Below are positions 45,084 to 57,255 of a DNA stretch of 64,000 bases, piece after piece (the first letter of the stretch is position 1; the number at the start of each line of letters is the position of its first letter). The translations under genes and the position numbers were made by a program. The notes under the pieces were generated by a model. That model searched no databases. It saw only the letters and a list, made by a program, of their open reading frames with translations, and was not told the DNA's origin. The DNA comes from Datura wrightii (lineage: Eukaryota; Streptophyta; Magnoliopsida; Solanales; Solanaceae). Location of the stretch: assembly GCA_035772735.1 (NCBI GenBank), contig JASDFA010000018.1, positions 58,682,001 through 58,746,000 of the forward strand, read 5' to 3'.

Positions 45084-46890
45084 ATGATAGACTTCGATGC
45101 CATAATGGGTATGGATTGGTTGGTACCATGTTTTGCTAATGTTGAATGTTGGACCAAAACGGTCCGATTCCACTTCCCGGGGGAGGCAGTACGGGAGTGG
45201 AAGGGCAGCACCGTGACGCCAAAACGTAGGTTTATTTCCTACCTTCAGGCGAGAAAGTTGATATCTAAGGGGTGTATTTACCATCTTGTCAGAATTCAGG
45301 ATGTCCAAGCAGAATCTCCGACACTCCAAGCTGTCCCAGTGGTAAATGAATTCACAGATGTATTTCCTGATGAGTTACCTGGTATTCCCCCAGAAAGGGA
45401 AATAGACTTTGCTATTGACTTGCTACCAGGCACTCAGCCAATATCAATACCTCCTTATCGTATGGCTCCTGCAGAACTCAGAGAATTAAAGGAGCAGTTG
45501 AAAGATTTGTTAGATAAAGGTTTTATCAGGCCGAGTACTTCCCCGTGGGGTGCGCCAGTCTTGTTTGTGAGAAAGAAAGATGGCTCGCTCCGAATGTGCA
45601 TAGATTATCAGTAGCTAAACAAAGTTACAGTAAAGAACAAGTATCCGCTCCCCAGGATCGATGACTTATTTGATCAGCTACAGGGAGCTAGATACTTTTC
45701 TAAGATTGATTTGCGGTCCAGATATCACCAGGTCCGAGTACGTGAAAGGGATATTCCTAAGACAGCATTCAGGACCCGATATGGGCATTTCGAATTTCTA
45801 GTTATGTCCTTCGGACTAACGAATGCCCCAGCAGTCTTTATGGACCTGATGAACAGTATTTTCAGACCTTTCCTGGACTTGTTCGTGATAGTATTTATTG
45901 ATGACATTCTGGTGTATTCTCGCTCTGAAGCAGATCACCAGACTCATTTGCGGACAGTGCTCCAGATTCTCAGGGACCGCCAGTTGTATGCTAAGTTTTC
46001 AAAATGTGAATTCTGGCTTAACTCAGTAGCCTTTTTAGGGCATATTGTCTCAGACGCTGGTATACAGGTAGACAAGCAGAAGATAGAAGCAGTTAAGTCA
46101 TGGCCTAGGCCTACCACCCCGACTGAAGTTCGTAGCTTTCTGGGGTTGGCAGGATACTATCGGAGGTTCGTTGAGGGATTCTCAACCATTGCAGCACCTT
46201 TAACAAAATTGACACAGAAAGCAGCAAAGTTTCAGTGGACGGAGGCATGTGAGCAGAGTTTCCAGGAACTAAAAGACAGATTAACCTCCGCCCCAGTATT
46301 AGCACTGCCGGAAGGCACAGAAGGGTATTTAGTTTATTGTGACGCGTCAGGTATCGGGTTGGGTTGTGTGTTGATGCAGCATGGTATAGTAATTGCATAT
46401 GCTTCCAGACAGTTGAAGAAGCACGAAAAGAATTACCCCACCCATGATCTAGAATTGGCCGCAGTAATTCATGCCTTGAAGATGTGGAGGCATTACCTGT
46501 ACGGCGTCCATGTTGATATATATACAGATCATAAGAGCTTACAGTACATTTTTACTCAGAGGGAGTTAAATCTACGGCAACGTCGCTGGTTAGAATTGTT
46601 GAAGGATTATGATGTGAACATCCTGTACCATCCGGGAAAAGCCAATGTTGTGGCAGACGCCCTGAGCCGTAAGTCAATGGGGAGTTTGGCATACTTGCGA
46701 CCCGAGAAACAGAAATTAGCTAAAGAAATTCATCAGTTAGCTGGGCTAGCTGTTCGAGTAATGGAAACAGAAAATAATGGGGCCGTAATTCAGAATTCTG
46801 CAGTGTCATCGTTGGCTACAGAGGTAAAAGAACGACAGTACGAGGATCCCGATTTAGTCGAGCTCAGAGATAGAGTTCAGAAGGGTAAGG
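45084..46890 (+). pseudogene. Element D reverse transcriptase and RNase H
   Basis: RT with LPGIPPEREIDFAIDLLPG, VLFVRKKDGSLRMCIDY, then an in-frame TAG (45612-45614), FLVMSFGLTNAPAVFMDLM and the catalytic FIDD (45900-45905). RNase H with CDASGIGLGCVL, HDLELAAV, YTDHKSLQYIF and NVVADALS, all acidic residues kept. Apart from the TAG the frame is open through RNase H and on into integrase. Confidence 0.9.
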
Positions 46891-48241
46891 AGCTAGATTT
46901 TCAGATAACCGAGGATGGTGTGCTATGTTGTAAGGGCCGCCTTTGTGTCCCGAACGTCTCAGGCCTTCGTGGGCAGATTATGCACGAGGTACATTACGCT
47001 CGCTATTCCCTTCATCCAGGGGCGACGAAAATGTACCACGACATCAGAGACATCTACTGGTGGCCAGTTATGAAAACTGAGGTAGCTGAATTTGTGTCTA
47101 GGTGTTCTAACTGTCAGCAGGTAAAAGCCGAGCACCAAAAACCAGGCGGTTTGACGCAAGAGATAACGGTACCCACATGGAAATGGGAAGCAATAAACAT
47201 GGATTTTGTGACAGGGTTACCCCGTACTAGACGCAGAAATGATTCTATTTGGGTAATAGTTGACAGGTTGACAAAATCAGCTCATTTCCTGCCAGTAAGG
47301 GCTACCTTCTCAGCTGAGGATTATGCTGAATTATATATCAGAGAAATAGTTAGATTGCACGGGGTGCCGGTATCCATCATTTCAGACAGGGGGCACAATT
47401 TACAGCTAGGTTCTGGCAGTCGTTTCAGAAAGGTCTGGGGACGCAGATTAATTTGAGCACAGCATTTCATCCTCAGACGGACGGGCAGGCTGAACGTACA
47501 ATTCAGACGCTCGAAGATATGCTACGAGCGTGTGTGTTAGATTTTGGGGGTAGCTGGGATGAACATCTTTCGTTAATTGAATTTGCTTATAATAACAGCT
47601 ACCATTCAGCTATTCAGATGGCGCCTTTCGAGGCATTATACGGGCGAAAATGTAGATCGCCGGTGGGCTGGTTTGAGATAGGAGAATCAGCATTAGTTGG
47701 CCCAGACATTGTTCGGCAGTCCGAAGAAAAGATAAAGCTTATCCGGGAACGTTTACTGACCGCTCAAAGCCGCCAGAAGTCATACGCAGATAGACGACGC
47801 AGAAATCTGGAATTTTCAGTAAACGACTGGGTATATCTGAAAGTGTCCCCGATGAAAGGGGTAATGAGGTTTGGCAAGAAAGGCAAGCTTAGCCCCAGAT
47901 TTATTGGGCCATATCAGATTCGGCGAAAAATAGGCCGCATGGCATACAAGTTGAACTTGCCTCCAGAATTAGCGTCAGTACACCCAGTATTCCACGTTTC
48001 CATGTTAAGAAAGTTTGTAGGGGACCCTTCTACAGTAGTTCTAGTCCAGGATGTTCAGGTCATAGAGGAGTTAGCCTATGAAGAGGTTCCCGTAGCCATT
48101 TTAGACAGACAGATTCGCAGGCTGAGAACTAAAGACGTTACATCTATCAAGGTATTGTGGCATAATAGAAATCGGGAAGAAATGACGTGGGAGGCTGAAG
48201 AAGATATAAAAACCAGATACCCTCACTTATTTCAGGCCTAG
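46891..48241 (+). pseudogene. Element D integrase with chromodomain
   Basis: Zinc-binding part HPGATKMYHDIRDIYWW and CSNCQQVKAEH near 47000-47140, core start MDFVTGLPRTRRRNDS near 47200. One base is lost near 47390 beside the second catalytic aspartate (ISDRG), shifting the frame; it continues from 47453 (TDGQAERTIQTLEDML, FAYNNSYHSAIQMAPFEALYG). The C-terminal SH3-like part (HPVFHVSMLRKF) and the chromodomain (EVPVAILDRQIRRL, IKVLWHNRNREEMTWEA) end at TAG 48239. Confidence 0.9.
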
Positions 48242-48478
48242 TCAGACGACAGGTATGTCCGAATCATTATTTACATAGTACTTTATGGTATGTATGTTGT
48301 AAATGATAAAGAAAGAAGTGATATTTAGTTGTCCAGTGGATTGTAGAATATTGTGTGCAGTGCCTGTGTTGGACTTTTTCTGCGTTTCAGGTCTTTGCGA
48401 TAGTCCATACTACAGGGGAAACTCTGCCGAAATTTTTCCAGAAACTAGAATAAGTAGTCCTCTAGATAGCAGTATACA

Positions 48479-48509
48479 TTTGAGGACGAATGTTCCTAAG
48501 GGGGGAGAA
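48479..48509 (+). other. Polypurine tract region of D
   Basis: TTTGAGGACGAATG then CTAAGGGGGGAGAA directly before the 3' LTR. Confidence 0.8.
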
Positions 48510-51270
48510 TGTTATACCCCGTAGAATTCCCGGCACTTAGATGACCTATTCGCATGTTGGTTAAGCATATTTGAAAGCCATACGTGCTAGGGAAAGGCCC
48601 GGGAAAAGATCGGACGAGAAACCTGTCGAACCATCGCGGGAGGAGCCGAGGTAGAGCCCCTCCGCGATGGCAGCGTGTCACGGAGGTGAGGCCTCCGCGA
48701 TGGCTCCGTGACACGTTGCCCGTGTCCAGGCCCAAGTATATAAAGCCTCCACTTCAGTCCAAAATCGGATTACACCTGAAAATTTCGAGAACACGCAGCA
48801 AACAGAGAAAAACGAAGGGGAATTAAATATTTTCGTCCGATTACGCTGCCAAACGCTGCCCAAACCCAAATTAATCCTAGATACCAATGTATTTAGCAGC
48901 AGAGAGCATTTCTACGGAGTTAGTTTTGTGAAATACGGCCGACGAATCGGCGAGCCGCCGAACTAAAGTAAGTAGAATTGCTCTAAATTAATGTCTATGT
49001 GTTCCTAGCTGAGAAGTAAATAATTCTCCCTTCTGGGCCGCTGGAAAATAGCGAGTTTTTGACCGTCATTCGATAAGCCTAATTTTAGGCTATAAATTAA
49101 ATCGAAAGTAACATCGCTCTTTACAATAATGTTGTATTTAGTATTGATTGACGTATTTATGAATGCAGTTGGGAGAAAAATAGTTGAAGTACCGGCCGAG
49201 CCTCGTCCGATGGACGAATATTCAAAGATAAGGTATGTAAAGTTAGTTTCCTCGGCAAGTTAAGTAATATCAGTATAGTGTAATAAATTACAGACCAGTA
49301 GAATGTTCAGAAATCGATTATTGTGTTATTTTGAATATTGGGGCAAGATGAGAAGTTTTGGGTTGTAACGTTTATGATACCCATCCGTACGATATAGATT
49401 CAGACGTAAGTGATTAAGATTGCCTAGTATACTCAGTATATGATGTAATATGCCATGTTAAGATATTGTTGTGTTTAGCTGAAGCCTCGTGAAGTAGTAC
49501 AGTATCCGTAAGTACTTCAGAAATAGAATAGCAGGCTAAAATAAAGTTCAGGAAACATGTCAGGAGTAGTAAATCATGTTACTATAGAAAGCTAGTATCC
49601 CGTGTAGTTCAGCAGAAAGATTATATTCGTACATACATCTATAGTATTTCCAGCCTCAGCATGTATGGAGTATGTACTTATTTCTATCACGGGTCCAGCA
49701 TATAGTATATACAGAAACTTAGTAAACAGCAGAGCTTTCAGTAGAAACATTATTTATATAGCATTTGCCCAGTATAGCCGGCAGGAGACTATATTCATAT
49801 TTATATATCTTTACCTGCCTCAGCACGTATTAAATATGTACAGATTACTACTATTAGCCAGCATGTAATATAGGTGATACTTTACCCCTATTAGCCTCAG
49901 CATGCGAGATACTCAGATAGTATTACCAGTTGAGACCATTGTATTGTTTGGGGTTGGATTACCTAGCACCCATGACCTCCCCAGGGTTAATAGTTGTATC
50001 GACTCGTCCACCAGAGGACGAGGATACGTCACTCTACGGAGTGGCATGCCGTCCCGCCAGGGGACGAAGATGGGATGCCAGTTTTCCCCATATTTGTGCC
50101 TTGATCGGCCCTTACACACACCAGTCGAGCGGATACGCCCGGGTGCAGATTCAGGAGTCCTCCGGACTCAGATACAGTTATAGTCAGGGGCTCAGCGAAC
50201 CCAAGTGCATACCCAGGGGACCGGCAGGATGCTTACAGCCAGTATAGGAGATGGGTTGACCGGGGTAGGGGTATAGATTCTGTGTTGATTGTACCTCCCG
50301 GCTAATGGGGGCCGGGTAAGGTTGTGTATGCCATGTTATGTTATGTATGTTATGCTATATTACAGTAGATACGAGCAAATTAGTAGTAGAATGATACGTC
50401 TCCAGGTATGATTCCTACTCCCTTCAGTATGATTAAGAACAGGTACGATCTACACAATCAGACAGTTATCTACCCCTTCTTATTTCAGTTTTGACAGTTA
50501 TGTTATTGATTTCAGATATCCCTTCAGTTCTTACAGATTCAGTTATCTCCTACTATTCAGAATTTTTAGTTATATTACTTGTATTCAGCTGTATTCAGTT
50601 TGCTTTACATACTCAGTACCAGCGGTACTGACGCCCAGTGGGGCGCTGCATTACTTGCCTGCAGGTACCCATAGACGAGCAGGCGATACCACGTGATCCC
50701 CATCAGCGGTTGAGTATTCAGCTCCTGTCATCCGGAGACTGAATTTCTAGAGGTGTAGTTCAGTTCCTTTTGTTGTACAGTACGGGTAGGTCGGGGCCCT
50801 GTCCCGATCATTTCTATTATTCTCCCTAGAGGCTTGCAGTCTGTATATATTCCCTGTGGTCAGATGAGCCGGTCGTGTGGGGCCGTGCAGTTGTATAGTT
50901 GCCTTTACTACTTCTTTCTTTTGTAATGGCCATGTGGGGCCATAGTTTACCAGTAGTGGTGACCTTGCCGGTCACGTAGCTTTTCAGTATGTTATGCTTG
51001 ATTTGCAGATAACTAGACAGCATGGTGGCCTTGTCGGCCCGCATAGGTTCCCCTGAATTACCTTGTTTCTGGTCAGCTGTAGTACAAGTACAGAAGGCTA
51101 TAGTCCAATGGGCCGGGGGCTGTATTTACAGCCGCTATATAGCCCTTTGTTTCCAAAAATTTGAGTTAGAGCCAGCCAGGCGCCAGATGCGTCCAGGCTT
51201 AACAGTTCAGCAGGTCAGGGCTTAGTAGGGCACCAGGTGCCAGTCATACCCCCCAAGGTGGGGCGTGACA
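48510..51270 (+). repeat. 3' LTR of D (2761 bp)
   Basis: TGTTATACCCCGTAG to GGGGCGTGACA. Type I module with arms at 48674-48685 and 48704-48715, TATA box at 48737-48744, same spacing as in the 5' LTR. It has a 15-bp insertion near 50707. Confidence 0.95.
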
Positions 51271-51275
51271 TACGA
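51271..51275. repeat. Target site duplication of D, right copy
   Basis: TACGA against GACGA on the left; one mismatch, presumably a later substitution. Confidence 0.7.
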
Positions 51276-52610
51276 TTCTGATCTCTTTTGAACCACGATA
51301 TCGCCATCGGTTCGGTCAACCAACCTTACTCCTAACCTTGCAAGTCAGTGCACCTCCTTCACTAGCTCTTTCTTTCCTTCATCCACATGGGACACACTCT
51401 CCATAGAGAGTCTACTCAGTGCATTTGCTACCACATTAGCCTTACACGGGTGGTATAAGAAACTCATGTCATAGCCCTTAAGTAGCTCCAACCACCTCCT
51501 TTGCCGAAGATTGAGGTCCTTCTGTGTGAACACATATTGCAAGCTTTTGTGGTCGATGAATACATCCACATGGACCCCATACAAATAATGCCGTCATATC
51601 TGAATACCACCGTGGCCAATTCAGATCACGGGTTAGGTAATTTTTCTCATGAACTTTAAGCTGTATTAAGGCATATGCTATCACTTTTCCTCACTGCATC
51701 AAAACAAACCCGATTCTGATTATCTTAGCATCACAATATATCACAAAACCATCGGTACCCTCTGGTAGGGTCAACGCTGGTGCTGAAGTGAGTCGAGTCT
51801 TCAACTCTTGGAAGTTTTTCTCACAAGCCTCAGACCATTGGAACTTTACCTTCTTCTGAGTCAACCTTTTCAAAGATGCTGCGATGGAGGAGAAACCTTC
51901 AACAAACCTCTGATAGTAGCCAGCTAAATCTGAGAAACTCTGAATATCCGAGGGATTACCGGTCTAGGCTAATTTTTCATTGCCTCGATTTTTTGAGAAT
52001 CTACCTTTATGCCCTCACTCGATACCATATGGCCCAAAAATGCCACGGAGTCCAACCAAAACTCACACTTGCTGAACTTTGCATACATCTGACGGTCCTT
52101 GAGGGTCTGAAGCACTACTCTCAAGTGAGAGGCATGCTCCTCCTCACTCCGAGAGTATATAGGATGTCATCAATGAACACAAACACGAACATGTCCAAAT
52201 ATGCCTTGAACACCCTGGTCATTAGATCCATAAAAGCTGTAGGGGCATTGGTTAGTCCAAAAGACATAACAACAAATTCTTAGTGACCATACCAAGTCCT
52301 GAAAGTGTTTTTGGGATTTCACTCTCCCGGACCTTAAGTTGGTGATACTCGGATCTGAGATCAATGTTGGAGAAACACTTGGGACTCTTAATCTAGTCAA
52401 ACAAATCATCGATCCTGCGTAAAGGATACCTGTTCTTAACGGTGACCTTGTTTAATTGCTGATAGTCAATGCACATCTGAAGCGAACCATCCTTCTTCCG
52501 GACAAATAACACTGGTGAACCCCATGGAAACTTACTCAGCCTAATAAAGACCTTATCTAATAGGTTCTTCAACTGATCCTTCAACTCTTTTAGCTCAGCC
52601 AAGCCCTCCT
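51276..52610 (-). pseudogene. Element C RNase H and reverse transcriptase
   Basis: Minus strand. RNase H patches at 51345-51873 (FIDHKSLQYVFTQKDLNL, HPCKANVVANALSRLS: the last catalytic Asp of VADALS is Asn). RT patches at 52130-52602 (VLFVRKKDGSLQMCIDY, LNKVTVKNRYPLRRIDDLF). Multiple stops and frameshifts. Confidence 0.85.
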
Positions 52611-53239
52611 GTAGGGTAGAAAATATATAGGCTGCGAGTCGGGAAGAAGGACAATGCCAAAATCAATCTCCCGCTCGGGAGGAACACCCAACAAATCATC
52701 AGGAAAGACCTTTGGAAACTCACGCACTACTAGAATTGACTGGATAGTTGGGGTTTCAGACTTTACATCCTTAAACCTTACTAGATGGTACATGCAACCC
52801 TTGGAAATCATCTTCCTGGCCTTTATATAAGAAATAAATCGACCTACAGGCACAACTGAACTACTCTCTATTCTAAGACTGGCTCACCCGGAAATCTGAA
52901 CTCTACTACCCGTGTTCTACAATTAATTGAAGCATAGCATGAAAATAACCAATCTATGCCGATAATAACATCGAAATCGATCATGGCTAAATCTATCAAA
53001 TCTACTATGGTGACCTTATGAAAGATTAAGAGTGGGCAACCTCTATACACCCGTCTAGCTATAATTGAATCTCCTACTGGAATTGAAACTGAGGAGGGTT
53101 CTGAAAAGACATCGGGACTGACTCCGAAGCTACTAGCCACATAAGGTGTCACAAAAGACAAGGTAGCCCTCAAATCTAAAAAAGCATATAGAACAATATG
53201 GAAAACTCGCAACATACTAGTGACCACATCTGGGTAGAC
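52611..53239 (-). pseudogene. Element C protease
   Basis: Minus strand, 52868-53227 reads FLDLRATLSFVTPYVAS, so the catalytic DSG motif is DLR and inactive. VIIGIDWLFSCYASINC follows. The downstream linker (52611-52853) reads FISYIKARKMISKGCMYHLV and LLGVPPEREIDFG. Confidence 0.85.
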
Positions 53240-54770
53240 CTCCTGCTCCTACCGGGATGCTAAAGCATAGAATCTGTTCTAGCGTTGACCGCCAGCTGTG
53301 CAAGTAGATGCTCCCTAATATGCTGAGCGTGCAGGAGGGGATGCTGAACTAGAAGCTGGGCCTCGGCCCCCAACCTGATCCTGCATCGTAGATGGACAAT
53401 CTCTAAGCATGTGTCCAGGCTGCCCACACCTGAAACAAGCACTTGAACTTGCCAAGCACTGGCCTGTGTGCCCTCGACCACATCTGCGACAGGCTGGGAT
53501 GTTAGAATCTGCGGGCCTGCTCTGACCCCTCGAGCCTGATGCTAAAATGAACAAAGGCCCAAGGGCTTTTATCCATCAAACATGAATGAAAGGGGATGAC
53601 ACCACTCTAATGATTGGAAAAATCCTTAATATCATAAAGGAAAGGTCTTTTTCTTAAAAGCTTCAGTAATAGCAAAAGCAGCCTATCTAGAATGGCCGCC
53701 GGCCCTTACAATCTAATTATAAACCGACATGGTGCTGCTTGATGCTTGATCTTTTCTATAGGTAGAACTACTGTGAACGATCTAAACTTACCCCTCTCTA
53801 CGAAATAAAAAAACTTTCTCAAGAAAAGGAGTCTCAGTAATAGCTGAATGTGCCAACCCGCTCTAATCATGTCTAGGCCTAGATGGCACACTCAATGCCG
53901 AAGATGCTGAGGCTGATAATCTTTGGTGAGTCTGCTGTCGGTGTTTACCACCAGACCTCTGCTGAGAGAATTTGTGGTCCTGGGTCCTGGCCCTCTTGGC
54001 CTCCCTCTCCCTCGAATGTGTCGCCTCCATTTGCTGGGCATACAACACAATCCAAGGGTAGTCCATATCCTGATGGAGCATAGCAATTCGACTTTCCTTG
54101 TCCAAATACCCTATTATACCATGCACAAATCTGCTCACCCGCGTCCTCTGGTCAACCACTAACTCCAGGGCATATTTCGATAGGCAAGTGAACTCAAGGG
54201 AATACTCTTGCACTGCCATTCTTCTCCGCTTCAAGTTTACAAACTTAGCTGCCTTCAACTCCCTCATCTCCCGAGGGAAGAACCGATCTAGGAATGCAAC
54301 GTGAAACTCCTCCCACGTGATCGGACCTGCTCTTATGACCTTGCTATCCTTCTATTGGCGAAACCAGATATGCTCAACCCCCCTTCAACTGGTAGAAGTC
54401 AAACTCTGCGCACTAAACACTACTCATCCCTATGACCTACGTGATCTTGACAATCTCATCAATGAAATCATGTGGGTCCTCATCTACCTTGTACCCAAGG
54501 AACTCAACCGGATTCATCCTAAAGAAGTCTCTAACTAGATCCGCCACTGAATTGCCATTTGACGAAACATGCGCAACGCCTGCTGATTGACCTGAGCGGT
54601 CAAGGCCTATGCACGCATCTGAATAACAGCCCAGAATGCAGCATGGGCAGCCGACTCTGATGCCTGGGGTTCCTAGAATGGTAGGGCTGGCTGATGCCCA
54701 TAACCATTGCCATCCTCGTGGCCTTCACCACCTCCATTCCTCCTTCCCTTCATTCTTCAAGGAGCATGAT
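53240..54770 (-). pseudogene. Element C gag with a foreign insertion
   Basis: Minus strand. Zinc knuckle CFRCGQPGHMLRDC near 53400-53440 is intact in residues. Capsid pieces at 53870-54267 (EYSLEFTCLSKYALELV, AMLHQDMDY). About 320 bp at 53543-53866 have no counterpart in G. Stops and shifts are frequent. The start is expected near 54765, but the ATG context differs by one base from G. Confidence 0.8.
53543..53866. other. Unexplained ~320-bp insertion in C gag
   Basis: In G the flanking sequences GATGCT and ATGTCTAGGCC lie about 15 bases apart (61207-61235); in C they are about 330 bases apart. The inserted DNA has no LTR, no terminal inverted repeats and no clear duplication. An 11-base direct repeat TCAGTAATAGC occurs at 53663-53673 and 53834-53844. 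Base composition and the GCCGCCGGCCC element differ from the neighbours. Organelle-derived DNA is a guess. Confidence 0.6.
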
Positions 54771-54882
54771 TCTACAATTGCAAATAGCACGAATTAGAAG
54801 GATAGAAAGACTTTTCATCACCCGACATAGATCCTGAAAGAAGATAACATTTCCTAAATATCTCGTAGCCTCTTTGTCATAA

Positions 54883-54900
54883 GTGTGGTGCACTTCACAC
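54883..54900 (-). ncRNA. Leader hairpin of C
   Basis: Minus strand GTGTG-AAGTGCAC-CACAC: 5-bp stem, 8-base loop with self-complementary GTGCAC, preceded by AAGTAGAGTC. Confidence 0.6.
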
Positions 54901-54963
54901 CCGTGAAAAAGACTCTACTTAATGCGGATTTCAGACACCCTAGGACATTTTTCAAACTTATTT

Positions 54964-54974
54964 CTTTGATACCA
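54964..54974 (-). other. Primer binding site of C
   Basis: Minus strand TGGTATCAAAG, initiator tRNA-Met type with one mismatch, four bases from the LTR. Confidence 0.8.
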
Positions 54975-54978
54975 AGTT

Positions 54979-57255
54979 TGTCACGACCCAAACGAAGGCC
55001 CAGATTGTAGACAAGGACAAGGGACCCCGAGAGACCCCAAGTCGAACCATGGAACGAGCATACATCAAACTCAGACAATAAATTGAAGAATCAACAATAT
55101 AAACTCAGTGGAAGTCTAACTCAACATAACCTCAGAATAAGCATCCGAAGATGAATACATACATAAGTCTGAAAAGCCTCTAATCTAGACGAGTTGATGG
55201 GACAAGACCCCAACTAACCCAACAATACTTAAGCTAGAAATACATAAGGGAAACTGAAAGTCTAGCCCTCGAAGAATGAGGATTCACCAGCCAAGCAGGT
55301 ACTAACTCTGACGACGGACTACGAGCGGGGCTGAGCCTGGGAGCTAGGTCCCGTATCATGAAACGATACAACATAGAGTATGTTGGTTAGTACGTGGAAT
55401 ATACCAAGTATGCAAGGTAAGAAAAATCTCTTAAGTAAAGTAAATCATTCAAAGCATTTCATAACATATCATAAGCTTTCAAATCTGAGAGGAGGCCTTG
55501 CATGTATTCTTTCTGAAATCATAATCTTTTCATAACACGACAATACATAGCTTCATAACACGACAATACATAGCTTCATAACATCATAACTGACTCGAAT
55601 GACTCAAAGCTGAAATATGACATTTATAAGAAAAATTGAACAATGAGTCAAACCTTGCTTTTAGAAAATTCATGTCTAAAATAACAACTATGAGTAATGG
55701 ATATGCAAATCTGAATCATATAGACAATGGGAGACTCGTCACTTAACCGACATACCACGATAAAGGTCACGTGGTCTCGACTATTACACTCAAGTGGGCA
55801 GAGCCGTACAAAAACTTGCTAGGGCTAAGGACGCTACCATGATATCGATATCAAGCTCATGGTACATTTGGGTCGGGGATAGCTCACAAGGGAGGTCCCA
55901 ATAATATTATAATATTAACCTATATTGGCATATAGTTTTGGGGCATATGGTGATCGACCCTTAACCCGCTTGGTGCTAAACTCTTCTCCCAAAACATGTA
56001 ATGATCTACGTCGTACATAACGAAGCTCAACATCGTCTATTGACGAAGCTCAAGATGAAATCATGCATAAACTCAATATCTTATGAAAATGAAGCTCGAC
56101 AATAACATACCTCTCAATTTTGAATTCATGCATATGAGAAGTTTTATTTCAAAAAATACCATAAGCTCAAAGATAAGTGGGAGCCCTTACTCCAAAAACC
56201 ATGTGGTAAGATTACTTTAGAGATACTACAGCATCATACTCAATTTAAGGGCTTTTCCCAAAACTTTATCATGCTTAGATCTACTCAATTCATTTTAAAA
56301 AAAAATATCATAATCATGGGTTGCTCCAGAAATATGCTTTTCATCATCAAATCTCATCATCATCATACTTTCATCATCATACTCTTCTTTCATGAACTTC
56401 TCATCCATGGGCATTTATTTTCATAAAACTAGAAAGCACAATTTTGATTGAAAACAATTTAAAATCTACCCATGCTTCAGAATTTATCAATAGAAACATA
56501 ATCTAATTATACCCATGTATAGAAATTGAAGAGTTATACAATTGGGTGAAAACCCCATAACTTGATCATAGGAATTTCTCATATTTAGATAGAAATTGGG
56601 GCATGGGTCTCGAAGAAGACACCCACTCATAACCCTACATACCTGAGAGAAGTGAATTCTTCAAAGAATCTCTTTCTAGTTGCTCTGGAACAATTAGGAG
56701 ATTCTCTAGAAGAAATACGGATAACCTAGATTCCCCAAGAGAAAATTATTGAAGAACACCTTGAAAATCACCTAGATCAACCTTCTATCACCTTCCCAAA
56801 CCTTTGTATGCATAAATGAGAACTTAGGCTAGTCTTTTCCCTCTTAAACTACTCTTTCTAATGTTAAAACGACGTAGTATAGGCCATTAGGACTTAGGAA
56901 TTATGGAAAAACCCTTACTAAAATCACAGAATTTGGCTGACTGCCAGTCCCCACAAGGGACTGGACGACTCATGGACAAGGATAAAGACTCGTGGCTTGG
57001 AGTCGTAGAGTCTACTTTCCAATTCCACTCAGCAAACCCCACGGGGGACCCACGAATCATAGTGGCTGACCACGACTCGTGGTCACCACTGCCCAAACCA
57101 TACAATCCATGCCACGGATGACCTCACGAATCATGAGGTCTGACAATGACTCGTGGTCATGCACGTGGCCTCACCCAACTCCTTTCCAACTCGTGGTCAC
57201 TCCTCATAAGCCACTTCACGGATCGTTCTATGATCTGGTGTGAAATTTCAGTTTT
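54979..57255 (-). repeat. Middle LTR (5' LTR of C and 3' LTR of G)
   Basis: Starts TGTCACGACCCAAACG. At the other side it stops at CAGTTTT (57255) and joins G internal sequence GGGAACATT; about 62 bp equivalent to 38768-38829, including the LTR terminus and the polypurine tract, are missing. CCACGACTCGTGG at 57070-57082. Confidence 0.9.

Larger units (their letters stand above)
40500..51270 (+). mobile_element. Element D: complete Tekay/Del-like chromovirus
   Basis: 10771 bp, LTRs of 2746 and 2761 bp that differ at roughly 1.5-2% of positions by eye, primer site for initiator tRNA-Met, gag, protease, RT, RNase H, integrase with chromodomain, polypurine tract. It is inserted in the integrase region of C in opposite orientation. 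It is the youngest complete chromovirus here, yet gag-pol carries three stops and two one-base frameshifts. Confidence 0.95.

Noticed and set aside
49665..49868. Tyrosine- and isoleucine-rich 67-codon ORF in the D LTR
   Set aside because: AT-rich LTR sequence; the counterpart at 41655-41858 carries substitutions with no sign of coding constraint.
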